Shown one piece after another: positions 16,580 to 24,999 of a DNA stretch of 64,000 bases; positions within the stretch are counted from its first letter, which is position 1; each line of letters opens with the position of its first letter. The translations under genes were made by a program, and so were the position numbers. Below the pieces are notes generated by a model. It did not search any database and had not been told where the DNA came from. It saw nothing but the letters and a program-made list of their open reading frames with translations. The stretch is from Sphaerochaeta associata (lineage in GTDB: Bacteria; Spirochaetota; Spirochaetia; Sphaerochaetales; Sphaerochaetaceae), in contig NZ_CP094929.1 of assembly GCF_022869165.1 (NCBI RefSeq), forward strand, positions 124,001 to 188,000, written 5' to 3'.

Positions 16580-17800
16580 ATGCAGATTATCGACGGTTCG
16601 GTTACCGTAAGCAAGGGATTTTCAGCCAATGGCGTAGCCTGCGGCATCAAGAAGCGGAAGAAAGACATGGCCCTGGTGGTCAGTGAGGTTCAGTGCTCGT
16701 TTGCAGGTTCGTTCACCACCAATCTGGTGAAAGCCGCACCTGTGCTCTGGGACCAGAAACTGGTGGCAAGCCAGGACCACGTAAAGGCCATTGTCATCAA
16801 CAGCGGCAATGCGAACGCCTGTACAGCCGAGCAAGGCCTGAAGGACACCGAGGCCACTGCAGCCTATGCAGGCTCTGTGTTGGGTTGCAAGGCCGAAGAG
16901 GTGTTGGTCTGCTCCACCGGTGTCATCGGCGTACCGCTTCCCATGGACAAGGTGAAGGAGGGCATCGAGCTGTGCAGCAAGGAGCTCTCCACAAGCCGTG
17001 AGGCTTCAGGCGAGGCTGCCTTGGCCATCTGTACAACCGACACCTTCAAGAAGGAAGTTGCGGTCAGTGTACAAATCGAGGGCAGGACGGTGCACATCGG
17101 AGGCATGGCCAAGGGTTCGGGTATGATTCATCCCAACATGGCCACCATGCTCAGCTTCATCACCACCGATGCAGCCATAGGCAAGCAGACGCTTCAAGCT
17201 CTTCTGGGCTCTTCAATCGTCGATACCTACAACATGATCAGTGTCGACGGCGATACATCGACCAATGACACGGTTCTGGTTCTTGCCAACGGCATGAGCG
17301 GGACAACGATGCTCGGTCCCGATCATCCTGAGTGGGAAACGTTCACCCAAGCCTTTCTCTATGTCCATACCGAGCTGGCCAAGGCAATCGTACGCGACGG
17401 CGAAGGTGCGGGTAAATTCCTCGAGGTGAAGGTGACCGGGGCCAAAGACAAGCAGACCGCCCAAACACTTGCACGCAGCGTCATCACCAGCAACCTGGTG
17501 AAGACCGCTTTTTTCGGCAGTGATGCCAACTGGGGAAGGATTCTCTGCGCCATGGGCTACAGCGGGGCCGATTTCAATCCATCCGCCCTGAATTTGTCCT
17601 TCTCCTCGGCAAAGGGAACCATCCAAGTGGTGGAGAATGGAGTGCCGCTTGCCTTTGACGAGCACCTTGCCAAGGGTATTCTTATGGAGCGGGAAATTAC
17701 AACGCTGGCTCAACTCAAGGATGGCAACGGCGAAGGCACCGCCTGGGGTTGCGACCTCTCCTACGAGTATGTCAGGATCAATGGAGATTATAGAAGCTGA
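16580..17800 (+). CDS. argJ: Glutamate N-acetyltransferase / ornithine acetyltransferase
   Basis: A 406-residue ArgJ that recycles the acetyl group from acetylornithine to glutamate; in bifunctional forms it also makes N-acetylglutamate from acetyl-CoA. The autocleavage motif KGSGMIHPNMATMLSF lies at about 175-190, with cleavage expected before the Thr of ATML. NSGNANACTAEQG and SVDGDTSTNDTV are family signatures. Start ATG 16580 has GGAGG upstream. The stop overlaps argB by one base (TGATG). Whether it is bifunctional cannot be read. Confidence 0.94.
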   Translation: MQIIDGSVTVSKGFSANGVACGIKKRKKDMALVVSEVQCSFAGSFTTNLVKAAPVLWDQKLVASQDHVKAIVINSGNANACTAEQGLKDTEATAAYAGSVLGCKAEEVLVCSTGVIGVPLPMDKVKEGIELCSKELSTSREASGEAALAICTTDTFKKEVAVSVQIEGRTVHIGGMAKGSGMIHPNMATMLSFITTDAAIGKQTLQALLGSSIVDTYNMISVDGDTSTNDTVLVLANGMSGTTMLGPDHPEWETFTQAFLYVHTELAKAIVRDGEGAGKFLEVKVTGAKDKQTAQTLARSVITSNLVKTAFFGSDANWGRILCAMGYSGADFNPSALNLSFSSAKGTIQVVENGVPLAFDEHLAKGILMEREITTLAQLKDGNGEGTAWGCDLSYEYVRINGDYRS

Positions 17801-18687
17801 TGAAACACCAAATGCAAACAGAAATACTCAAGGCCGAGGTGCTTATAGAGGCGATTCCCTATATCCGGCGCTTTGCCGGCAGCATCGTGGTAGTCAAGTA
17901 CGGCGGTTCGGCCATGGTCGACGAGAACCTGAAGAAGTCCGTAATTCAGGACATCGCCATGCTCAAGTACATCGGGCTCAAGCCGGTGGTGGTACATGGC
18001 GGGGGCAAGGAGATCACCAGCCTGCTCGACCGCCTGGGCAAGAAAAGCGAGTTTCTCGACGGGCTTCGGGTCACCGACGAAGAGACAGCCCAAGTGGCTG
18101 AGATGGTCCTTTCCGGTTCCATCGCCAAGGCGTTGGTTGATGAACTGGAGGGTGTGGGCATCAAGGCTGTGGGCATCAGCGGCAAGGACGGCAGAACGAT
18201 GCTTTGCAGCAGGAAGCTCGATGAGAAGGGCAGGGACCTTGGCTTTGTCGGCCAAATCGACAAGGTCGACACCTCCTTGCTCGACACCCTGCTTGCCAAC
18301 AACTTCGTCCCGGTTGTATCACCGGTTGGAGTCGATGGAAAAGGAAACACCTATAACATCAATGCCGACTATGCAGCCAGCGCAGTCGCCGGAGCCCTCT
18401 CGGCCCAAAAACTGATGTTCCTCACCGATGTGGAGGGCATTCTCAAGGACAAGGACGACCCCTCTTCCATTCTCAGGACCCTCAGCAAAGCACAGGCGCT
18501 TTCCTACATCGCCGATGGGACGGTCAAGGGGGGTATGATCCCCAAGGTGCAATGCTGCATCGACGGACTTGAGAAAGGAGTGGAAAGTGTCCACGTCCTG
18601 GATGGACGGGTGAGCCACGCTATTCTGCTGGAAATCTTTACCACCAAGGGTATCGGTACCATGGTGACCGACAAGGAGATCGTATGA
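17800..18687 (+). CDS. argB: Acetylglutamate kinase
   Basis: A 295-residue amino-acid kinase that phosphorylates N-acetylglutamate. VVVKYGGSAMVDE is the nucleotide-binding N-terminal motif, VVVHGGGKEIT binds the substrate phosphate region, and YNINADYAASAVAGAL the conserved C-terminal ATP region. ATG 17800 overlaps the argJ stop and the gene end overlaps argD (ATGA). The length and N-terminal extension resemble arginine-sensitive forms, so feedback inhibition is possible. Confidence 0.95.
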   Translation: MKHQMQTEILKAEVLIEAIPYIRRFAGSIVVVKYGGSAMVDENLKKSVIQDIAMLKYIGLKPVVVHGGGKEITSLLDRLGKKSEFLDGLRVTDEETAQVAEMVLSGSIAKALVDELEGVGIKAVGISGKDGRTMLCSRKLDEKGRDLGFVGQIDKVDTSLLDTLLANNFVPVVSPVGVDGKGNTYNINADYAASAVAGALSAQKLMFLTDVEGILKDKDDPSSILRTLSKAQALSYIADGTVKGGMIPKVQCCIDGLEKGVESVHVLDGRVSHAILLEIFTTKGIGTMVTDKEIV

Positions 18688-19880
18688 GTATGCAGTCAAG
18701 CATTGCAGTAGGCAGGCAGTACCTTCTGGATACCTATGCACAGGTGCCGGTGGTCTTCTCCGGCGGCCAGGGCATGTACCTGATCGACGAAGAGGGCAAA
18801 AGATACTTGGACTTTGTCGGAGGCATTGCCGTCAACGCACTTGGGTATCATGATGCAGGTCTCTCTCTGGCCATCACAGAAGTGGTCGACAAGGGTCTGC
18901 TCCACTGCTCCAATCTCTATTACAACACCCAGGCTGTAGCGGCAGCCAAGGCTCTGTGCACCCTTGCAGGGATGGACCGGGCTTTTTTCTGCAACAGCGG
19001 AGCCGAGGCGAATGAGGCGGCCCTCAAGCTGGCACGCAAGTTCGGGCACAGGAGCAGCCCGGCGCGCACCGACATCATTTCGATGGTCCACTCCTTCCAC
19101 GGGCGCACCTACGGCGCCATCACAGCCACCGGACAGGACAAGTACCATGTGAACTTCGACCCGCTTCCCCAGGGATTCAGCTATGCACAGTTCAATGATT
19201 TGGAGAGTGTGAAAGCCTTGGTGAGTGAAAAGACATGTGCCATCATCGTCGAGCCCATTCAGGGAGAGGGCGGCATCATACCTGCGACATCCGCCTTCCT
19301 CCAGGGCTTGCGTGAATTGTGCGACCAGCAGGACTTGCTGCTCATCTACGATGAGGTGCAGTGCGGCATGGGTCGAAGCGGAAAGCCGTTCGCCTATCAG
19401 GTCTATGGCGTAAAGCCCGATATTCTGACTACAGCCAAGGCTCTTGCCGGAGGAATCCCGGCCGGTGCCATGCTTACCTGTGATAAGGCGAATGATGTGT
19501 TCACCCCCGGCGATCACGCCTCCACCTTCGGCGGCAATGCCCTGGCCATGGCCGGTGTCAATGAGATGGTCCGCCGCCTTATGGACAGTGAGTTCACCGA
19601 CCATGTACAGCAGATGGGCTCCTACCTGCGCGAGAAGCTTGTACAATTGGCCTCACATTATCCCTCGTTGTGCGGTGAGGTGCGGGGTCTTGGCTTGATC
19701 AACGGCATGGTGTTGACCATCCCTCCGCGCAAGGTCGTCGATGCATGTTTTGAGCGCGGCCTGTTGGTTGCAAGCGCCGGCTACGATGTGCTTCGCTTCG
19801 TCCCGCCTCTGGTGGTACAGGAAAAAGACATCGACAAGGCACTATCAATTGTTGAACAGGCTCTTGCATCTTTGCTCTGA
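18684..19880 (+). CDS. argD: Acetylornithine aminotransferase
   Basis: A 398-residue PLP-dependent class III aminotransferase. FFCNSGAEANEAALKLARK is the PLP-phosphate region, SFHGRTYGAITATGQ, LIYDEVQCGMGRSG and TTAKALAGGIPAGAM, which contains the Schiff-base Lys (about residue 252), are all present. Closes the argCJBD cluster. The end of the gene carries the predicted asnB promoter (19864-19892), so the two units overlap at DNA level. Confidence 0.94.
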   Translation: MSMQSSIAVGRQYLLDTYAQVPVVFSGGQGMYLIDEEGKRYLDFVGGIAVNALGYHDAGLSLAITEVVDKGLLHCSNLYYNTQAVAAAKALCTLAGMDRAFFCNSGAEANEAALKLARKFGHRSSPARTDIISMVHSFHGRTYGAITATGQDKYHVNFDPLPQGFSYAQFNDLESVKALVSEKTCAIIVEPIQGEGGIIPATSAFLQGLRELCDQQDLLLIYDEVQCGMGRSGKPFAYQVYGVKPDILTTAKALAGGIPAGAMLTCDKANDVFTPGDHASTFGGNALAMAGVNEMVRRLMDSEFTDHVQQMGSYLREKLVQLASHYPSLCGEVRGLGLINGMVLTIPPRKVVDACFERGLLVASAGYDVLRFVPPLVVQEKDIDKALSIVEQALASLL

Positions 19881-19892
19881 AGCGTCTAGTAT
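19864..19892 (+). promoter_or_regulatory. Predicted asnB promoter inside the end of argD
   Basis: TTGCAT, 17-base spacer, TAGTAT. The -35 lies in the argD coding sequence. The predicted start, near 19899, is immediately before the hexaloop hairpin. Confidence 0.6.
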
Positions 19893-19900
19893 CGACCCAA

Positions 19901-19948
19901 GAACAAAGACGTTCCTACCCTTGAAGGGATAGGCGCGTCTTTTTTTTT
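19901..19948 (+). terminator. Leader attenuator with hexaloop hairpin, asnB
   Basis: Outer arms AAAGACG and CGTCTTT enclose a second paired segment (CCTACCC with GGGATAGG), followed by a run of ten T residues that abuts the asnB ribosome site. The terminator 5' arm overlaps a small hairpin at 19901-19914: stem GAAC/GTTC with loop AAAGAC. Only 11 bases separate the T-run from the ATG, so asnB has no room for its own promoter downstream and must be transcribed through this structure. Confidence 0.85.
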
Positions 19949-19959
19949 GGAGGTATAGG

Positions 19960-21636
19960 ATGTGTGGATTTGTAGGTATGTTTGACATTCGCTCGTATAC
20001 ACCCCAGTTGCGCTCCCAAGTTCTGGCGATGTCCCGAAAGATTCGCCACCGGGGTCCGGACTGGTCCGGAGTGTTTGCATCTGAGAAGGCGGTCATCAGT
20101 CACGAACGACTGGCCATCGTCGACCCGTTGTCGGGAGGTCAACCGCTGTACAGCAAAGACAGGAATATCGTGTTGGCCGTGAACGGGGAGATTTACAATC
20201 ATCAGCAGATCCGGAGGCGCTATGCCGATACCTATGAATTCCAGACACAGAGTGACTGCGAAGTCATCCTTGCACTGTATCAGGACAAGGGTCCAGATTT
20301 TCTGGAGGATTTGAACGGCATTTTCGCCTTTGCACTCTATGACCAAACAAAGGATGTGTTTCTCATCGCACGCGACCATATCGGCATCATCCCCCTCTAT
20401 CAGGGGTGGGACGATGAGGGTCGCTACTACGTTGCCAGCGAATTGAAAGCCCTTGAAGGGGTTTGCTCCTCCATCGAGCTCTTTCTGCCCGGTCAGTATT
20501 TCTATAGTCCCGATGGAAAGCCCAAGCAGTGGTACTCACGTACGTGGACCAGTTACGATGTGGTCAAGGAGCATGGCGGCACCATCGAGGAGGTCAAGCA
20601 TGCACTGGAGGCGGCGGTGAAACGACAGCTGATGAGCGACGTACCCTACGGGGTGTTGCTCTCAGGAGGGTTGGACAGCTCGATCATCGCCGCCGTAACC
20701 GCCAAGTACGCCCAAAAACGTGTGGAGAGCGATGACCAGGAGACTGCATGGTGGCCGAGGCTTCACTCATTCGCCATCGGTCTTGAGGGCTCGCCCGACT
20801 TGAAAGCCGCACGTATTGCAGCCGATTATCTGGGTACGGTGCATCATGAGGTGCACTTTACCATCCAGGAGGCCCTCGATGCCCTCTCCGATGTAATCTA
20901 TCACTTGGAAACCAGCGACATCACCACCGTCAGGGCTGCCACCCCGATGTATCTCCTGGGGCGGGTGATAAAGTCGATGGGAATCAAGATGGTGCTCAGC
21001 GGCGAGGGAAGCGATGAGATTTTCGGCGGGTACCTGTACTTCCACAAGGCACCCAATGCGCGGGAGTTCCATGAGGAGACGGTGCGAAAGCTCTCCAAGC
21101 TCCACCTCTATGACTGCCTGAGGGCGAACAAGTCGCTTGCCGCCTGGGGTGTTGAAGGCAGGGTTCCCTTCCTGGACAAGGATTTCATGGACGTTGCAAT
21201 GAACCTCAATCCCGACCTCAAGCTCTGTCCTATTGCAGGTGAGCATAAGAGGATCGAGAAATGGCTGCTCAGGGAGGCTTTCAAGGAGTATCTGCCGCCG
21301 GAAATCACCTGGAGGCAGAAGGAACAGTTCAGTGACGGTGTCGGGTACAACTGGATTGATACGCTCAAGCGTATGACCGCCGACCTTGTCACCGATGAGC
21401 AGTTCGCCCTGGCCGCCAAGCGCTTTCCCATTCATACCCCTGCCACCAAGGAGGAGTACTACTACCGATGCTTGTTCGCCTCACATTTTCCCAGTGAGAG
21501 TGCTGCACGTTGTGTACCCCGTGAGGACTCGGTCGCCTGTTCAACAGCGAAGGCGTTGGAGTGGGACGAGGCTTTCAGGAAGATGAACGAGCCCAGTGGA
21601 AGAGCGGTGAGCGGGGTGCATGAGTCTGCGTACTAA
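19960..21636 (+). CDS. asnB: Asparagine synthetase (glutamine-hydrolysing)
   Basis: A 558-residue enzyme, close to the 554 residues of E. coli AsnB. MCGFVGMF exposes the catalytic Cys2 of the class II glutaminase domain; VNGEIYNHQQIRRR and TQSDCEVI complete that half. LLSGGLDSSIIAAV (about residue 230) is the PP-loop that adenylates aspartate, and LSGEGSDEIFGGYLYFHKAP is conserved in the synthetase half. The GGAGG site directly follows the leader terminator. Another glutamine-dependent enzyme under the same kind of leader as the two glutamine synthesis loci. Confidence 0.95.
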   Translation: MCGFVGMFDIRSYTPQLRSQVLAMSRKIRHRGPDWSGVFASEKAVISHERLAIVDPLSGGQPLYSKDRNIVLAVNGEIYNHQQIRRRYADTYEFQTQSDCEVILALYQDKGPDFLEDLNGIFAFALYDQTKDVFLIARDHIGIIPLYQGWDDEGRYYVASELKALEGVCSSIELFLPGQYFYSPDGKPKQWYSRTWTSYDVVKEHGGTIEEVKHALEAAVKRQLMSDVPYGVLLSGGLDSSIIAAVTAKYAQKRVESDDQETAWWPRLHSFAIGLEGSPDLKAARIAADYLGTVHHEVHFTIQEALDALSDVIYHLETSDITTVRAATPMYLLGRVIKSMGIKMVLSGEGSDEIFGGYLYFHKAPNAREFHEETVRKLSKLHLYDCLRANKSLAAWGVEGRVPFLDKDFMDVAMNLNPDLKLCPIAGEHKRIEKWLLREAFKEYLPPEITWRQKEQFSDGVGYNWIDTLKRMTADLVTDEQFALAAKRFPIHTPATKEEYYYRCLFASHFPSESAARCVPREDSVACSTAKALEWDEAFRKMNEPSGRAVSGVHESAY

Positions 21637-21787
21637 ATAGTGGTCTGTACATCATCTTTCTTTCATTTTCTTCGGCACAAACGTCGCGTAGCTTTGTTCT
21701 CGTCGAATCGGATATCGGTGATATCTTTTCCTCCTCGGTCTTGTTACTCACCGTTTTTGCTCGAAGCTGATATGTTAGAAATAGTCT

Positions 21788-22399
21788 TTACTGCCCACTT
21801 AGGCTTGCCAGCTTTGCGAAGGTACCGTTTTCGCTGAGGATTACAAGTCCGAGCAGCAGAAAGACTACCGGAACAAGCACCGCTGAAAAGCGGGAAAGCA
21901 GGTTTTTTATGTGGCTCTGGTTGGCCAAGAGGTAGCCCAGGGCCCAGAAGAGCAGGATGAGGACCAGAAAGACAAGCATGGTGATAAGAAGGGATGATTC
22001 ATCGAGGGTTGCAAACCAGGGTATGTAGATACCCAGGTTGTCCCCTCCGCTTGCAATCGTCACCAAGGTGACGGTTGCAAGCAGGCCCTTTCTTCCCTCG
22101 CCGACGGATTCGTTCTTCTCCTCATCCTTGCTCATCATCGCTTTGATGCCCAAAGCGATGGGAATGAATCCCAACAGGCCGATTACCCACCCTTCAAGCA
22201 TCCTGCTCGCAAGGTATGAGCCAAGCAGGCTGATGCCCACCAATATCCCGATACCCCCGATTTGGCCTGCAAGAATCGATAGCCGTTGGGCGCGAGTCCT
22301 TGCTTGGCTGTGAAAGAGGATGAGAAGCACCAGATCGTCGATGCTGGTGGAGACGAAAACCACAATTGCTGAGAGAAGCACTGATTGCATGCCCATCAT
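21788..22399 (-). CDS. CadD-family membrane transporter
   Basis: A 203-residue protein with five or six hydrophobic helices. SAIVVFVSTSIDDLVLLILF at the N terminus and VTIASGGDNLGIYIPWF in the middle match the cadmium-resistance transporter (CadD) family. The substrate could be cadmium or another cation; it cannot be read. It is divergent from the MarR gene with about 90 bases between them, a common arrangement for a regulated resistance gene. The start is uncertain: three closely spaced ATGs and no good ribosome site. The 150 bases between asnB and this gene show no gene. Confidence 0.82.
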   Translation of the reverse strand: MMGMQSVLLSAIVVFVSTSIDDLVLLILFHSQARTRAQRLSILAGQIGGIGILVGISLLGSYLASRMLEGWVIGLLGFIPIALGIKAMMSKDEEKNESVGEGRKGLLATVTLVTIASGGDNLGIYIPWFATLDESSLLITMLVFLVLILLFWALGYLLANQSHIKNLLSRFSAVLVPVVFLLLGLVILSENGTFAKLASLSGQ

Positions 22400-22432
22400 A
22401 GTCGAGAATTTTGAGGAGGAAAGTCAAGAGCC

Positions 22433-22469
22433 TTGACAAAAGGTAACCAATTACTTAATATAGGTAACC
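22433..22469 (+). promoter_or_regulatory. Promoter and probable operator of the MarR-family gene
   Basis: A perfect TTGACA, 17-base spacer, TAATAT. GGTAACC occurs twice, at 22442 and 22463, once between -35 and -10 and once just after -10. These are likely binding sites for the MarR protein itself. Confidence 0.65.
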
Positions 22470-22491
22470 GGTTGCATAAAGGGGTGAATCC

Positions 22492-22950
22492 ATGGATATC
22501 GATCAATTGAAAGCAGAGCTTTTTGGAACCTTGTTCGTGCTCGCAAACCGATTGCAGGTGCTGGGTGACCAGATGGACGACCAGATTACCACCAAGCAGT
22601 GGCTGCTGTTGGCCGTACTCTTCAAGGAGGGAGGGCGTGAGTGCACCCTCAGCCGGCTGGCGGAACTGACTGGATCGAGCAGGCAGAATGTGAAAAAAAT
22701 GGCACAGATTCTCCAATCCAAAGGCTTTCTCACGCTTCGAAAGCCTGAAGAGGACAAACGATCCCTGCTCGTCTCTCCCACCAAGGCGTGCTTGGAACAC
22801 CTGAGGACCCGGGAAGGAAAGGAAGAGGATTTTTTACGAAGGTTTTATCAAGGTTTTACAACTGAAGAACTGCTTGTGATGCGCAGAGGATTACTGCAGT
22901 GGATGCAGAACCTGCAGGATATGGAGCGCTTCTATGAAAAGGAAAACTAA
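22492..22950 (+). CDS. MarR-family transcriptional regulator
   Basis: A 152-residue winged-helix regulator. CTLSRLAELTGSSRQNVKKMAQILQSKGFL is the recognition-helix region (about 58-87) and RKPEEDKRSLLVSPT the wing. MarR proteins repress by binding short palindromes and are released by small molecules. The repeated GGTAACC in its promoter suggests autoregulation; the divergent CadD-like gene or the downstream DUF6544-like gene may also be controlled. Its last 17 bases overlap the next gene. Confidence 0.87.
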   Translation: MDIDQLKAELFGTLFVLANRLQVLGDQMDDQITTKQWLLLAVLFKEGGRECTLSRLAELTGSSRQNVKKMAQILQSKGFLTLRKPEEDKRSLLVSPTKACLEHLRTREGKEEDFLRRFYQGFTTEELLVMRRGLLQWMQNLQDMERFYEKEN

Positions 22951-23779
22951 GATGACGATTTTGATTCTTCTCTCGGTGGTGCTTGTCGCCTTTCTTGCCT
23001 TTCTGCTTGTTCCTTCTCGGGTGAAAGCCCGATTCGCTGCAATTGAGCGCACCTTCCTGGAAACAGTGCACCCATCGGATGCGGTGTTCACCGCCGAGGA
23101 ACTGCAAGGCTATCCTCAGGCGGTTCGGAACTTCTATATCCAGGGCGGGTATATTGGAAAGCAGAAAATGAGCGGATTGAAAGCATATTTCCCTGACACC
23201 CCATTTTCGCTGGGAGTTGGAAAACCCATGGTCACCATTGATTACACCCAGCTCAACCGCGCCGACCGGCCTGAGCGTTATGCCAGGATCAGCAGCAGGA
23301 TCTACGGTCTGCCGTTTGAGGGGTTGGACGCTTTTTCCGAGGGAAAGGGATCCATGGAAGGCTACCTTGCCAAGTTTTTCAGGTTGTTCAACCAACGAGG
23401 GGACTATATGGATAAGGCAAGTCTTGTCACCTATCTTGCCGAAGCCTTCTTCCTTCCTTCGGTCGCCTTGAGCGGGGCCGTCACCTATGAGGAGATTGAT
23501 GAACTGCATGTGAAGGCAACCATGAAAGCGTATGGGATGGAGGTAAGCGGGATTTTTACTTTCCTCGAGAACGGGGAGATGGTTAGCTTCACCACCGACG
23601 ACCGCATGGCGGCATCCTTCGATGGCAGGCTGGAACAAATACCTTGGACTGCACAGTGTAGTGATTACACCACAGTCGGGGGCATACGTCTTCCCGGAAG
23701 GTTGAAGGCCACCTGGCACTATCCAGAGGGGGATCTGCTCTATTTCGATGGAAAGGATGTTGAGATCACCCTTTTCTAG
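22934..23779 (+). CDS. DUF6544-like membrane-anchored protein
   Basis: A 281-residue protein with an N-terminal hydrophobic helix (about 8-26) and a long extracytoplasmic or soluble remainder. The order of motifs (YPQAVRNFY near residue 55, RISSRIYGLPFEGLDAF near 120, and a final WHYPEGDLLYFDG) looks like the DUF6544/DUF6920 group; I am only moderately sure of the family. It overlaps the MarR gene and is likely in its operon. Its stop codon overlaps the stop of the convergent LacI gene. Confidence 0.65.
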   Translation: MKRKTKMTILILLSVVLVAFLAFLLVPSRVKARFAAIERTFLETVHPSDAVFTAEELQGYPQAVRNFYIQGGYIGKQKMSGLKAYFPDTPFSLGVGKPMVTIDYTQLNRADRPERYARISSRIYGLPFEGLDAFSEGKGSMEGYLAKFFRLFNQRGDYMDKASLVTYLAEAFFLPSVALSGAVTYEEIDELHVKATMKAYGMEVSGIFTFLENGEMVSFTTDDRMAASFDGRLEQIPWTAQCSDYTTVGGIRLPGRLKATWHYPEGDLLYFDGKDVEITLF

Positions 23780-24867
23780 GACATGAGTCTTGCGGCAGAC
23801 AGCCCGTGGATGAGATTCCTGTTTTCAGTGAGCACCAGGTTGTGGTCGATCCGGATGATGGGCAGGTCGACCTGTTGTTTTGACTCAAGGATTTTCTCCA
23901 AGCTCATTACGGTGTAATAGCCTTGCAGGGTCGGGCTCTGGTCGATGACAGCCGAGAGCAGCCGGGTCTTGAGATGGTAGAGGGCGGTGCTGTCCAAGTC
24001 ATGGAGCACGGTGATGGTTTCGTGCACACCCACTGTCTCCAAGGCCTGGAGAAAGTCGGTGTTGAAGGCGGGAATAAGGTACATCGCCTGTACCTTGCCA
24101 CGATACTCCCGGACCAGGTTGAGAATTTGGTTGTCCTTCTCCTCTGCCTGCAACTTGGTATCGAAATACTTTACATGGACCGTGATGGCCTCGAACGATT
24201 GATTCATCAGGTCCAAGAAGCCTTCAAGGCGCATGTTGTTGATATTCGGACCCTTTGCCTGGGTGAGGTCCTGCTCGGTGCACTGCAGGACCAAGACTTC
24301 TTTCTTCTCTGATAACTGGAGGGTCCTGGCAATGAAGTCGGCCGCCAGCCTGCCGCCGGCACTGTAGTCCGATCCTATGTAGGTACACCTCTTGGACTCC
24401 GGTGCATCAATGTTGAAGGTGACGTAGGGTAGGCCGGCCTGCTCGATTCTCCGTATGACGGCATCGATGTCGTACATTCGTTGGTTGACCAGGGCGACAG
24501 CCTCGACACCCTGTTCGATCTCCTGTTCAAGGAGGGCCAGATAGGCTTGTGTGTCGAGCTCGGGAACCCGGTGGTAGTGTACTTCGTAGTCGAAGGCTTT
24601 CAGCTGTTGGGCTGCAACCTGCACACCCTTGTTGATCTCATCCCAGAAGTAACGGGGAAGGGTGGACGAGAACAGGGCCAGCTTCCTGGTGCTGTTGCGC
24701 ACGAGTACCTGGCTCGCCCGATGGGGTTCATACCCCATCTCCTTTGCATACTTCAGAATCTTTTGTTTCAATACATCGGAGACATATCCGTTGCTGTTCA
24801 GTGCACGGTTTACGGTCATGTACGAGATTCCCAGATTCTTTGCAATTTCTTTCTGTGTAATGCCCAT
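23776..24867 (-). CDS. LacI-family repressor of the sugar/alpha-xylosidase operon
   Basis: A 363-residue regulator: HTH at residues 4-24 (TQKEIAKNLGISYMTVNRAL) with the LacI hinge, then a periplasmic-binding-protein-like sensor domain of the type that senses a sugar. It is divergent from the ABC transporter operon, with 132 bases between. The perfect palindrome at 24941-24956 overlapping the operon promoter is its probable operator. Effector unknown; an alpha-xyloside such as isoprimeverose is plausible from the neighbours. Confidence 0.88.
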   Translation of the reverse strand: MGITQKEIAKNLGISYMTVNRALNSNGYVSDVLKQKILKYAKEMGYEPHRASQVLVRNSTRKLALFSSTLPRYFWDEINKGVQVAAQQLKAFDYEVHYHRVPELDTQAYLALLEQEIEQGVEAVALVNQRMYDIDAVIRRIEQAGLPYVTFNIDAPESKRCTYIGSDYSAGGRLAADFIARTLQLSEKKEVLVLQCTEQDLTQAKGPNINNMRLEGFLDLMNQSFEAITVHVKYFDTKLQAEEKDNQILNLVREYRGKVQAMYLIPAFNTDFLQALETVGVHETITVLHDLDSTALYHLKTRLLSAVIDQSPTLQGYYTVMSLEKILESKQQVDLPIIRIDHNLVLTENRNLIHGLSAARLMS

Positions 24868-24920
24868 ACGCCCTCAACTCTGACAACAATATCGATTATC
24901 TTCTCATGAAAAGTATTTTG

Positions 24921-24956
24921 TTGACAACCGAATACCCATGTGTTATACGTATAACA
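24921..24956 (+). promoter_or_regulatory. Promoter with LacI-type operator
   Basis: TTGACA at 24921 with a TATACG -10 after 17 bases. A perfect 16-base palindrome, TGTTATACGTATAACA (24941-24956), covers the -10. This is the expected position for repression by the divergent LacI protein. Confidence 0.75.
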
Positions 24957-24999
24957 TACCATAGTATTTGCATAATGGCACAAAAAAAAGGAGAAATGT

